A DNA stretch of 7,513 nt from Nitrospira bacterium HGW-Nitrospira-1 (GTDB taxonomy: Bacteria; Nitrospirota; Thermodesulfovibrionia; Thermodesulfovibrionales; UBA6898): assembly GCA_002839535.1 (NCBI GenBank), contig PGYF01000098.1, positions 1 through 7,513 of the forward strand. The letters run 5' to 3'. Numbering within the stretch: position 1 is the first letter of the stretch; every line of letters starts with the position of its first letter. Positions 1 through 6,359 of this stretch are shown here, piece by piece. The notes under the pieces were generated by a model. The model was not told the DNA's origin. It searched no databases and worked only from the letters and a program-made list of their open reading frames with translations. Both the position numbers and the translations under genes were made by a program.

Positions 1-1
1 T

Positions 2-667
2 TTTCTCGCATCGAGAAGTGCAAATAGCGGGGAATGCACCAACTCGTGCAGATGGAGCTATGCCCTTATGGAGGAGAAGAGACCGGGTGAATATCTGCCG
101 GTCTTTAAAGACGAGAGAGGCACATATATTATGAGTTCCAGGGATCTTTGTATGATAGACCACCTGCATCTTCTTGCGGAGGCAGGGCTTGACAGCTTTA
201 AGATAGAGGGAAGGATGAAGGGGATAAACTATGTTGCCGGTGTTGTGAAGACATATCGGGAGGCCATAGACGCCATTGGAAAAGGTGATGATCCCGCACT
301 CCATGCAAAATGGCTGCGTGAGCTTTCCATGTTCAGCAGTCGGGGCTACACAACAGGAATGTTTTTCGGGAAGCAGGCGGATGCTGATTATAATTTCGAC
401 GGCGAGAGCTATCGGATGAGCCATGAGTTTGTGGGGGTTGTCCTTGAGGTAAATGGCGCGGAAGCAAAGGTTGCCCTGAGAAACAGGCTTGACAGGGGAG
501 ACCATGTAGAATTTCTTTCACCCGGGCTTGAGGGGAAAAGATTCGAGATTGAGTCAATGCATGATTTAGAAGGGTTTTCCATTACCTCTGCGAGGAATGA
601 GGAGACAATATACACGCAGGTCCCTGAGGGCGTCAGGGGAAATGATCTGATAAGAAGGGTCAGATGA
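2..667 (+). CDS. U32 family peptidase-like protein (TrhP/YegQ/RlhA type), C-terminal part
   Basis: The frame is open to the left edge of the window, so the true start lies outside; 221 residues plus the stop are visible. The first visible residues include GECTNSCRW (bases 29-55) followed by EEKRPGEYLPV. This is the cysteine-containing signature of bacterial U32 proteins, and the two Cys probably belong to the iron-sulfur cluster set. Next come SSRDLCMIDHL and the conserved KIEGRMK. The last 90 or so residues match the U32 C-terminal beta-barrel domain (YNFDGESYRMSHEFVGVV through GNDLIRRVR). Characterised relatives hydroxylate RNA: TrhP at tRNA uridine 34 and RlhA at 23S rRNA, with prephenate as a cofactor source. 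The name 'peptidase' is largely historical. Which RNA this one modifies cannot be told from the C-terminal part. The stop overlaps the next start as ATGA, implying translational coupling with the Mur ligase. Confidence 0.9.
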   Translation, partial: FLASRSANSGECTNSCRWSYALMEEKRPGEYLPVFKDERGTYIMSSRDLCMIDHLHLLAEAGLDSFKIEGRMKGINYVAGVVKTYREAIDAIGKGDDPALHAKWLRELSMFSSRGYTTGMFFGKQADADYNFDGESYRMSHEFVGVVLEVNGAEAKVALRNRLDRGDHVEFLSPGLEGKRFEIESMHDLEGFSITSARNEETIYTQVPEGVRGNDLIRRVR

Positions 668-2004
668 AGATATTTTTTTCCGGAATAGGCGGCAGCGGGG
701 TGTCGGCCATAGCAGGTTTTATGGCGGCTAAAGGCCATTTTATTGCCGGTTCCGACAGGCTTTTTGACCTGTCCACTACTCATCCAATCCGCAAAAGGCT
801 TGAGGAAAACGGTATTATCATCTTTCCTCAAAACGGCGATGGGATTAACGGGTCTTTTGACTTTGCTGTCTTCAGCACTTCGGTCGAAAAAAGCAATCCT
901 GACTTCAGAAAGGCTGAAATGCTCGGCATTCCCCTGAAAACCCGTCCTGAATATCTGGCGGAAATTGTCTCCGAGCACAACACAATAGCAGTCGCAGGAA
1001 CAAGCGGCAAGTCTACTACCTCCGGTATGCTGGCTTTCCTCATGCAAAGACTCGGGATGCCGCCGAATTTTATCGGCGGAGGAAGGGTAAAACAATTCAG
1101 GACTTTACGGAATTCAGGGAATTATTTTTCCGGCAGTTCCGATACCCTGATTATAGAAGCCTGCGAATCTGACGGGACCATCATACACTATAAGCCTGCA
1201 TATTCGATTATTTTGAACCTTGACCTGGACCACCATCCTGTTGAACAGACAGCCCGCATGTTTGAGCAACTTTCAGATAATACTTCAAAACCTGTTTTTG
1301 TTTGCGCCGATGATAACAATCTTGCGTCGTGCGCTATAAGAAATGCCTGCTGTTTTTCTATTCACAAGGAGTCGGAATATCAGGCAAAGAGTATTGTTTA
1401 CTATCCGTTCAGGACGGCCTTTAAGGTCAATGGTCAGGAGTTTAAGCTTTCACTTCCCGGGGAGTATAACCTCTACAATGCGCTTGCATGCATCTCATTT
1501 CTTTTGGAACTCGGGGCGCCGGCCAAAGACATAGCTCGAATACTTCCTGAATTTTCAGGCATTGAAAGAAGGTTTGACATACATCGTAATGACGGGAGGT
1601 ATCTGGTCATAGACGATTACGCCCACAACCCCCATAAGATCCATAGCCTTATGGAGGCAGTGAAGAAGATCAGCGATAAAGTTTGCTATATATTTCAGCC
1701 TCATGGCTACGGCCCGACCAGACTTATGAAAGACGGTTATATAAGGACTTTCGCTGAAAACATGAGGGAGGCAGACCATCTCATCTTGCTGCCGATTTAT
1801 TATGCAGGGGGGACAGCGGCAAGGGATATATCGAGCAGGGATATTGCCGAAGGGGTGGCTGCCTCAGGCAGATCGGTCGAGGTTATTGATGACCGCGCTG
1901 ACGTCCTGAAAAAGGCCGGCTGGTGGGACAGCTATGTTGTCCTTGGCGCAAGGGATGATACGCTCTCTGATTTTGCAGAACAGATAGCAGGGACGTTGAG
2001 TTAA
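664..2004 (+). CDS. MurC-like Mur ligase family protein
   Basis: A 446-residue ATP-dependent Mur ligase with the three expected domains. The N-terminal Rossmann domain carries the MurC/Mpl signature FSGIGGSGVSAIA (residues 5-17). The central ATPase domain has the P-loop AGTSGKSTT (111-119, Lys116), IEACESDGT (164-172) and NLDLDHH (185-191). The linker LPGEYNLYNALA (264-275) precedes the C-terminal domain with FSGIERRFDI (297-306), DDYAHNPHKI (317-326) and FQPHGYGPTR (344-353). The overall plan is closest to MurC (UDP-MurNAc:L-alanine ligase), but several motif residues differ. MurC usually has GTHGKTTT, DDYAHHP and FQPHRYTRT. It is also shorter than E. coli MurC (491 aa). It may be a paralogue acting on another muropeptide-like substrate or in recycling, or a divergent true MurC; the window shows no other mur or fts genes. 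The start is set by the ATGA overlap with the U32 gene and a purine-rich GAAGG tract just upstream. Confidence 0.85.
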   Translation: MKIFFSGIGGSGVSAIAGFMAAKGHFIAGSDRLFDLSTTHPIRKRLEENGIIIFPQNGDGINGSFDFAVFSTSVEKSNPDFRKAEMLGIPLKTRPEYLAEIVSEHNTIAVAGTSGKSTTSGMLAFLMQRLGMPPNFIGGGRVKQFRTLRNSGNYFSGSSDTLIIEACESDGTIIHYKPAYSIILNLDLDHHPVEQTARMFEQLSDNTSKPVFVCADDNNLASCAIRNACCFSIHKESEYQAKSIVYYPFRTAFKVNGQEFKLSLPGEYNLYNALACISFLLELGAPAKDIARILPEFSGIERRFDIHRNDGRYLVIDDYAHNPHKIHSLMEAVKKISDKVCYIFQPHGYGPTRLMKDGYIRTFAENMREADHLILLPIYYAGGTAARDISSRDIAEGVAASGRSVEVIDDRADVLKKAGWWDSYVVLGARDDTLSDFAEQIAGTLS

Positions 2005-2648
2005 TCATCGTTATGCCAGGCGTACTGGCCGAGCAGCGGAACAAAGACACATGGCGTATGATATTCGTGTATCAGATTGCCCCTGTTTTTTCTGGACTTC
2101 CGAAGCTGCTGCGAAGAAAGCCCGCCAACAGGGATTACCATGACGCCCCCCTCTGCAAGCTGCTCTATCAGTGGGCTGGGGATATCCGGCGCCCCAGCAG
2201 TGATGATTATCCTGTCGAAAGGCGCCTCTTCAGGCCATCCGAGTGTGCCGTCGCCGGTTTTAAGATGAATATTTTCATATGAAAGGTCCTGAAATCTTTT
2301 TTTGGCCTTTTCAGCCAGAGAGACTATCCGCTCTATTGTAAAGACATCCTTTGAAAGTTCTGCAAGGACAGCTGTCTGGTACCCTGAACCTATTCCGATC
2401 TCAAGCACTTTTTCCGTGCCGTTCAACTCGAGAAGTTCGGTCATGACAGCAACCATGTAAGGTTGCGAGATGGTCTGCCCTTCACCGATGGGCAGAGGCA
2501 TATCAGCATAGGCATAAGCTCTAGCAGCACTGTCAACAAAGAGATGTCTCGGCACACGCTCCATCGCATCGAGGACCCTTTTGTCCTTGATCCCCCTCGG
2601 GATGAGCTGGGTGGAAACCATTAATGCCCTGAGATCTTTATAATCCAT
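2001..2648 (-). CDS. pcm: Protein-L-isoaspartate O-methyltransferase
   Basis: From ATG 2648 this encodes 215 residues, close to the usual PCMT size (E. coli 208). It transfers methyl from S-adenosylmethionine to L-isoaspartyl residues in aged proteins, starting their repair in the cytosol. Visible motifs are LPIGEGQTISQPYMVA (residues 52-67, the PCMT substrate-loop signature), the SAM-binding motif I VLEIGIGSGYQTAVLA (81-96), GDGTLGW (132-138), FDRIIITAGAP (144-154) and the C-terminal CVFVPLLGQYAW (200-211). The frame stays open 19 codons further to ATG 2705. That extension is encoded by a repeat-like sequence and does not resemble the family, so I prefer 2648 although it lacks a strong ribosome-binding site. 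The gene lies downstream of surE on the same strand, and its 3' end converges on the Mur ligase with both stops inside one TTAA. Confidence 0.93.
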   Translation of the reverse strand: MDYKDLRALMVSTQLIPRGIKDKRVLDAMERVPRHLFVDSAARAYAYADMPLPIGEGQTISQPYMVAVMTELLELNGTEKVLEIGIGSGYQTAVLAELSKDVFTIERIVSLAEKAKKRFQDLSYENIHLKTGDGTLGWPEEAPFDRIIITAGAPDIPSPLIEQLAEGGVMVIPVGGLSSQQLRKSRKNRGNLIHEYHTPCVFVPLLGQYAWHNDD

Positions 2649-2680
2649 AGTGAACTCTGTCAGCCCAAAAAACTCATTTA

Positions 2681-2737
2681 GCCACGGATGGACACAGATA
2701 AACACAAAATTCTTGTAACTCAGTGAAAATCCGTGGC
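2681..2737. repeat. Short palindromic repeat upstream of pcm
   Basis: GCCACGGAT (2681-2689) and ATCCGTGGC (2729-2737) are perfect 9-bp inverted arms about 39 bp apart, with GGACACAGATAAACACA between them. From memory, wording of the 'ccacggat...acacagat' type recurs between genes in many environmental bacterial genomes, so this is probably a dispersed non-coding repeat. It covers part of the possible N-terminal extension of pcm. I see no gene in it. Confidence 0.55.
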
Positions 2738-2765
2738 AAACTGCTTTTTATAGGTTTAATGAATT

Positions 2766-2806
2766 AGCAATTCATCCCTGCGCTCTTGGCACAGGGATGA
2801 ATTGCT
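2766..2806. repeat. Hairpin repeat, copy A
   Basis: AGCAATTCATCCCTG is followed by CGCTCTTGGCA and then CAGGGATGAATTGCT, a near-perfect inverted repeat. One T-to-C change in the inner stem (GCGC opposite GCAC) breaks a pair that copy C keeps. Its right arm continues without a break into the 31-bp sequence that opens repeat mosaic I. It lies in the surE-pcm gap, roughly 120 bp before the pcm start. Confidence 0.85.
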
Positions 2807-2976
2807 TCCTAATTTGTGTCATTGCCCGATCCCCTCTGTCATTCCACGACCCCCCTCCGTCATTCCACGACTTGATCGGGGAATCCATACCCTATCCTGG
2901 ATTGTCCGGTCAAGCCGGACAATGACAACAATATACAGAGGGCATGCTTGATGCGGGGGTCAAGCCGGACAATGAC
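2797..2976. repeat. Palindromic repeat mosaic I (GTCATTG...CAATGAC)
   Basis: This begins with a 31-bp sequence (2797-2827) found identically at 3942-3972 and 7448-7478. It then runs through GTCATTG (2818-2824), two GTCATTCCACGAC units, GATCGGGGAATCCATACC, and a perfect 9-bp hairpin ATTGTCCGG-TCAAG-CCGGACAAT (2901-2923). It ends in two CCGGACAATGAC units (2926 and 2976). GTCATTG and CAATGAC form inverted ends, so it looks like a small non-autonomous palindromic element, or several nested ones. Together with hairpins A and B it fills the non-coding gap 2706-3043; I see no coding potential there. Confidence 0.75.
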
Positions 2977-3003
2977 AGAATAAATTTGTTTTGACTTTTG
3001 ACG

Positions 3004-3024
3004 CCCTGTGCTCTTGGCACAGGG
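3004..3024. repeat. Hairpin repeat, copy B, possible surE terminator
   Basis: Arms CCCTGTGC (3004-3011) and GCACAGGG (3017-3024) around the loop TCTTG form a perfect 8-bp GC-rich stem. It lies 20 bp past the surE stop, where a terminator would be expected. On the minus strand the stem is followed by CGTCAAAAGTC rather than a run of T, so intrinsic termination would be weak. The same stem-loop core occurs in copies A, C and D. Confidence 0.7.
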
Positions 3025-3043
3025 TTCTTCACTAATGCCTGTA

Positions 3044-3814
3044 TTATTCCTCCAGCATCTCGGATATCTTCCATGTTTCCATCATAAACTTCAGGGCGCT
3101 AAAATTTGTCAGGTCAAGGTGTATCGGGGATATCGAAACAAAATTCTGCTCCACAGCCTCCATATCAGTATCCTCCCCATGCTCCCGGTATATTTTCCCG
3201 CCGCCTATCCAGAAATGCTTTTCGCCCTGTGGGTTGAGCACCTCCTGTATGGAATTTTCATAGATTCGTTTGCCCTGTCTTGTCAGTTTTATACCCTTTA
3301 TATCTTCCCTGCGGATATTGGGGATGTTTACGTTTAAAAGAGTATCATAGGGCAGTGAACGGCTAAGGACATGTTCGGCTATCTTTAAAGCAAAAAAAGA
3401 ACCTGTATCGAAATGATAACGCCTGGCGCTGATAAGGGAAAAAGCTATTGAAGGTATGCTGAATATGGTGCCCTCGATAGCTGCGGCAACAGTCCCTGAG
3501 TAGGTAATATCGTCTCCCAGATTAGCGCCTTTGTTAATCCCCGATACGATGAGGTCAGGCCTTTGAGGGAGTAGTTTGTTTATGCCGAGGGTTACGCAAT
3601 CGGTTGGGGTGCCGTTGACGCTGAATACATGTTCGCTTATCTCTTCCGCCTTCAAGGGCCTGTGCATGGTCAGTGAATGGCCGGCAGCGCTTCTTTCCCG
3701 GTCAGGGGCAACCATATATACATCGCCAAGATTCTGCATTGTCTTGTAAAGCGCTATTATTCCGGGTGAATAAACACCATCGTCATTTGTAACTAATATG
3801 ACCGCCATATACAT
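3044..3814 (-). CDS. surE: 5'/3'-nucleotidase SurE
   Basis: A 256-residue SurE-family phosphatase (E. coli 253 aa). It removes phosphate from nucleoside 5'- and 3'-monophosphates, and often from short polyphosphate, using a divalent metal in the cytosol. Signature stretches are VTNDDGVYSPG (residues 8-18; Asp11 and Asp12 are the metal ligands), APDRERSAAGHSLT (36-49; Ser42), NGTPTDCV (67-74) and SGINKGANLGDDITYSGTVAAA (91 onward; Asn94 and Asn98). All expected active-site residues are present. Two starts are possible, ATG 3814 and ATG 3808. The second gives an N-terminus closer to typical SurE (MAVILVTNDDG), and neither has a clear Shine-Dalgarno sequence. A TAAAAT hexamer lies immediately upstream and could be a -10 box. 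pcm follows on the same strand. Confidence 0.95.
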   Translation of the reverse strand: MYMAVILVTNDDGVYSPGIIALYKTMQNLGDVYMVAPDRERSAAGHSLTMHRPLKAEEISEHVFSVNGTPTDCVTLGINKLLPQRPDLIVSGINKGANLGDDITYSGTVAAAIEGTIFSIPSIAFSLISARRYHFDTGSFFALKIAEHVLSRSLPYDTLLNVNIPNIRREDIKGIKLTRQGKRIYENSIQEVLNPQGEKHFWIGGGKIYREHGEDTDMEAVEQNFVSISPIHLDLTNFSALKFMMETWKISEMLEE

Positions 3815-3866
3815 ATATTTTACCAGAAAACATTTGAATGATGGGGGTCCGGATAAATTATTGTTC

Positions 3867-3910
3867 TACCGATTTAGAAATGTCCTATTTTTACCGATTT
3901 AGAAATGTCC
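3867..3910 (+). repeat. Tandem 19-bp direct repeats in the IS left end
   Basis: TACCGATTTAGAAATGTCC occurs at 3867-3885 and 3892-3910, a spacing of 25 bp from start to start. The first copy is part of the terminal inverted repeat. Repeated sites of this kind near an end are typical transposase-binding sites. Two copies alone do not make a CRISPR array. Confidence 0.8.
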
Positions 3911-3941
3911 GGTTTTCATTTTACCTAATCAGCCCCTTTTA

Positions 3942-4144
3942 ATGAATTGCTTCCTAATTTGTGTCATTGCCCAATCCCCTCTGTCATTCCACGACCCCCC
4001 TCCGTCATTCCACGACCCCCTGATCAAGTCAGAGGGCATGCTTGATCGGGGAATCCATACCCTGTCCTGGATTGGGAGCCTGCCCCGCACCCCCTGATCA
4101 AGTCAGAGGGCATGCTTGATGCGGGGGTCAAGCCGGACAATGAC
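3942..4144. repeat. Palindromic repeat mosaic II (inside the IS remnant)
   Basis: It starts with the same 31 bp as mosaics I and III, but the upstream hairpin is missing: it begins within the right arm at ATGAATTGC. It then follows mosaic I closely, adding two copies of a unit CCCCTGATCAAG...AGAGGGCATGCTTGAT (4017-4046 and 4091-4120). GATCAAG and CTTGATC are inverted arms around GCATGC. It ends CCGGACAATGAC at 4144. The matching GTCATTG end is at 3963-3969. No coding potential is seen. Confidence 0.75.
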
Positions 4145-4193
4145 AACAATATATAAATCTGGAAGGGTTCTTCACAATGTCCTTTCCTGCCAT
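4128..4193 (-). pseudogene. Possible transposase 5' remnant
   Basis: On the minus strand, reading inward from the IS right end, GGAGG (4202-4198) lies four bases before ATG 4193. A short frame MAGKDIVKN follows and soon runs into repeat mosaic II, ending in a stop after 21 codons. Its place and orientation fit the start of the lost transposase gene. The N-terminus resembles starts I recall for some transposases, but nine residues cannot establish a family. The GAGG of the ribosome-binding site is paired in a stem, TGCCTC (minus 4217-4212) with GAGGCA (4201-4196). That would keep translation low. Confidence 0.35.
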
Positions 4194-4354
4194 CCTGCCT
4201 CCTTTCAAAAAGAGGCAGTCTAACATTCTTAAAAGCGGACATTTCTATTTTGGTATGACAGGTCCGGATAAATTATTAGCCCCCAAAATGCAATTACAGG
4301 GCACGTGAAAAAACTTGCCCTTTAAGGGTGTTTTATGCAAAATAATCAATATAT

Positions 4355-4474
4355 CACCCTATCCCCCACCCTCCCCCCTCAAGTGGGAGGGAACTATAGG
4401 GAAACCCCGCCACAAAGACAGCGGGGCTTCCAAAATCTCTCCCCCCTTGAGGGGAGGGGATTAAGGGGAGGGTG
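4355..4474. repeat. 120-bp imperfect inverted-repeat element before purM
   Basis: The left arm 4355-4383 (CACCCTATCCCCCACCC through CTCAAG) is an imperfect reverse complement of the right arm 4446-4474 (CTTGAGGGGAGGGG through GGAGGGTG). Between them lies a second hairpin, GGAAACCCCGC (4400-4410) and GCGGGGCTTCC (4421-4431) with one mismatch and a 10-base loop. It resembles the C-rich/G-rich dispersed repeats common between genes in environmental genomes. It ends 15 bp before the purM start, so any purM promoter lies within or upstream of it. The stretch 4278-4354 holds only a weak 6-bp hairpin (AGGGCA 4298-4303, TGCCCT 4316-4321). Confidence 0.75.
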
Positions 4475-4489
4475 AAAAGTTAATAAATT

Positions 4490-5536
4490 ATGAAAAAAAA
4501 GAGCAGACTTACGTATAAAAATGCCGGTGTTGATATTGATGAAGGAGACAGGTTTGTTGATTTAATCAGTCCCCTTGTTAAAAAAACATTCAGGCCTGAA
4601 GTTATGACTGATATTGGTTCCTTCGGCGCCTTGTTCCGCATCAACAGTAAAAAATATAAAACCCCGGTTCTTGTGAGCGGGACCGACGGCGTTGGAACAA
4701 AACTGAAGGTGGCCTTTCTGGCTGACCGCCATGATACAGTCGGCATTGACCTTGTTGCGATGTGTGTCAACGACATCCTGACAAGCGGGGCTGAACCTTT
4801 ATTTTTCCTTGATTATTTTGCCACAGGGAAGCTCAGGCCTGAAAAGGCCGCAGAGGTGGTCAAAGGTATTGCCCGCGGGTGTATGGAAGCAGGCTGCTCT
4901 TTGGTAGGCGGTGAAACAGCGGAAATGCCCGGCTTCTACGGCAAGGGTGAATATGACCTTTCAGGTTTTGCTGTCGGAATAGTTGACAGGGACAAGATAA
5001 TCAATGGTTCGAGGATAAAAGACGGTGATGCTGTAATCGGCATATCCTCCAGCGGCCTGCACAGCAATGGATATTCTCTTGCAAGGAAAGTATTCTTTGA
5101 CCTGAGGCGGATGAGCGTGAAAAAGTTCCTTCCTGAATTGGGCTGTTCATTGGGGGATGAGCTTTTACGTCCGACCCGTATTTATGTCAGGGCATACAAT
5201 GCGTTAAAAAACAAGGTGGACATAAAGGGCATGGCTCATATTACCGGCGGCGGCATTGACGGAAACCTTCCAAGGGTATTTCCAAAGGGTGTGGGGGCTG
5301 TCATAAAAGAGGGTTCCTGGCCTGTTCACCCTATCTTTGAATTAATACGCAAACTTGGCAATGTGCCTGATAAAGATATGAAGAGGACATTCAATATGGG
5401 AATCGGATATATCATTATAGTTGATGATAGAGAGAAAGACAGGGCTGTTAAAATTTTAGAGAGAAATGGTTTTAATTCTCATCTGATAGGCAGGATTGCC
5501 AAAGGCATAGGAGGGGTGATTTATGCAAAGGATTAA
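4490..5536 (+). CDS. purM: Phosphoribosylformylglycinamidine cyclo-ligase (AIR synthetase)
   Basis: A 348-residue PurM, full length compared with E. coli (345 aa). It uses ATP to close formylglycinamidine ribonucleotide into aminoimidazole ribonucleotide, the fifth step of purine synthesis, in the cytosol. Motifs in order are LTYKNAGVDIDEGD (residues 7-20), the glycine-rich SGTDGVGTK (63-71), CVNDILTSGAEPLFFLDYFA (92-111), GGETAEMPG (140-148), GISSSGLHSNGYSLAR (184-199) and HITGGGIDGNLPRVFP (250-265). The start at 4490 is fixed by family alignment and an in-frame stop at 4481-4483. The only Shine-Dalgarno-like sequence, GGAGG (4467-4471), is 18 bases away, which is unusually far. The last 14 bases overlap the M23 peptidase gene, so purM leads a three-gene operon. 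Confidence 0.97.
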   Translation: MKKKSRLTYKNAGVDIDEGDRFVDLISPLVKKTFRPEVMTDIGSFGALFRINSKKYKTPVLVSGTDGVGTKLKVAFLADRHDTVGIDLVAMCVNDILTSGAEPLFFLDYFATGKLRPEKAAEVVKGIARGCMEAGCSLVGGETAEMPGFYGKGEYDLSGFAVGIVDRDKIINGSRIKDGDAVIGISSSGLHSNGYSLARKVFFDLRRMSVKKFLPELGCSLGDELLRPTRIYVRAYNALKNKVDIKGMAHITGGGIDGNLPRVFPKGVGAVIKEGSWPVHPIFELIRKLGNVPDKDMKRTFNMGIGYIIIVDDREKDRAVKILERNGFNSHLIGRIAKGIGGVIYAKD

Positions 5537-6359
5537 ATTGCTGATAAAGAAGGCCTTTACTCCCATTACCATTATGTTAATTCCGCACAGTCATATAAAA
5601 GCCTTGCGGATCAAGATTCCTTCCATCGGCGTTGCAGGCTCGGTAATTTTGTGGTTAATAGGAATGGTTTATGTTTTTTCTGTTGCGATCAACGCCTTTG
5701 AATACAACAGGATGAAAGAGAGGCTGAACTATTATTCCGGCCAGTTTATAGAGATGAAAAATACGATGATATCCTTGAAGAGCGCCGAGGCAGAGCTCAG
5801 GCGGCTTTTTTCCTTTAAGACAAAAGAAGGCGTTCTCAAAAATATAGATACCTCTGATAATGGTTCGATTGATATGGAAACTTTAAAGGAACAGATTGAA
5901 TTAACCATGGAACGCGCCGGGGAAATAAAGGATTATTTAAGTCAGCAAAGAGATCTGTATGTGTCAACGCCCAGGGGATGGCCTGTAGTTGGCCGGATAT
6001 CATCTCCGTACGGGAACAGGGAACATCCGACAACAGGGGCAACAGACTTCCATAGCGGAATGGATATTGCCGCTGTCCCCGGCATGCCTGTAAAGGCGAC
6101 TGCCGCCGGCATTGTAAGTTTTGCCGGCTGGAGCGGCGGGAGCGGAAATCTGGCAGCTATAGAACATGGTTTTGGATTCTCTACGTATTATGCGCATAAT
6201 AAGCTGGTTATCGTTAAAGTCGGACAAAAGGTCAAGCGTGGGGACATACTTGGTTATGTCGGCTCAACCGGAAATTCTACCGGCCCTCATCTGCACTATG
6301 AAATATGGCGGGAAGGTAAATCCTTAAATCCATCAACCTTCATTGAAGAGAGGTCATGA
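5523..6359 (+). CDS. Membrane-anchored M23 (LytM) family metallopeptidase
   Basis: A 278-residue protein, probably a zinc endopeptidase that cuts peptide crosslinks of peptidoglycan. A short basic cytoplasmic N-terminus (residues 1-32) precedes one membrane segment (about 33-57, PSIGVAGSVILWLIGMVYVF). A charged helical stretch (about 60-145) is likely coiled coil. The LytM domain runs from about 152 to 273. Zinc ligands His177 and Asp181 (HSGMD) and His258 (HLH), and catalytic His225 (YYAHN) and His256, are all present, so it should be an active enzyme rather than a degenerate NlpD/EnvC-type activator. It has a strong Shine-Dalgarno AGGAGG (5509-5514) eight bases before the ATG, inside the end of purM. 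Its stop overlaps the bactofilin start, and the pair matches known M23-bactofilin shape modules. Confidence 0.92.
   Translation: MQRIKLLIKKAFTPITIMLIPHSHIKALRIKIPSIGVAGSVILWLIGMVYVFSVAINAFEYNRMKERLNYYSGQFIEMKNTMISLKSAEAELRRLFSFKTKEGVLKNIDTSDNGSIDMETLKEQIELTMERAGEIKDYLSQQRDLYVSTPRGWPVVGRISSPYGNREHPTTGATDFHSGMDIAAVPGMPVKATAAGIVSFAGWSGGSGNLAAIEHGFGFSTYYAHNKLVIVKVGQKVKRGDILGYVGSTGNSTGPHLHYEIWREGKSLNPSTFIEERS

Larger units (their letters stand above)
3862..4260. mobile_element. Decayed insertion-sequence remnant, both ends kept, transposase lost
   Basis: The left end (3862-3885) and the reverse complement of the right end (4237-4260) agree at 19 of 24 positions. Both begin TGT, contain TACC, and finish with TAGAAATGTCC. 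This is the layout of imperfect terminal inverted repeats starting TGT and ending ACA. A second internal copy of the left-end sequence lies at 3892-3910. Only about 400 bp separate the ends and no transposase frame survives; the middle is the repeat mosaic at 3942-4144. Multiple terminal repeats suggest an IS21-like element, and TGT ends with a long duplication would also fit IS481. I cannot assign the family. This element and the mosaic account for most of the gap 3815-4489. Confidence 0.65.
3846..4277. repeat. 17-bp direct repeat flanking a decayed insertion element
   Basis: GGTCCGGATAAATTATT occurs at 3846-3862 and again at 4261-4277 in the same orientation. The two copies bracket 3862-4260 almost exactly, as a target-site duplication would; the last T is shared with the element's TGT end, which leaves 16 bp. 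That is longer than the 4-8 bp usual for many IS families. It could instead be two adjacent element copies sharing a flank. Confidence 0.7.

Noticed and set aside
409..1095. Open frame of 228 codons on the minus strand
   Set aside because: It lies wholly antisense to the U32 and Mur ligase genes, both with clear family motifs, and its translation has no recognisable domain pattern.
3867..4120. Possible CRISPR array from the repeated 19-bp and AGAGGGCATGCTTGAT units
   Set aside because: Only two copies of each are clustered, the spacing is irregular (6-bp spacer in one case), and no cas gene is present. IS-end and mosaic repeats explain them.
4024..4242. Short minus-strand frame across the repeat mosaic
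   Set aside because: It is made of repeat sequence and IS end; similar repeats elsewhere in the window do not keep the frame.
4298..4343. Possible purM promoter (TTGCCC at 4315, CAAAAT at 4338)
   Set aside because: Spacing is 17 bp, but each hexamer matches the consensus at only about four of six positions, too weak to list as a feature.
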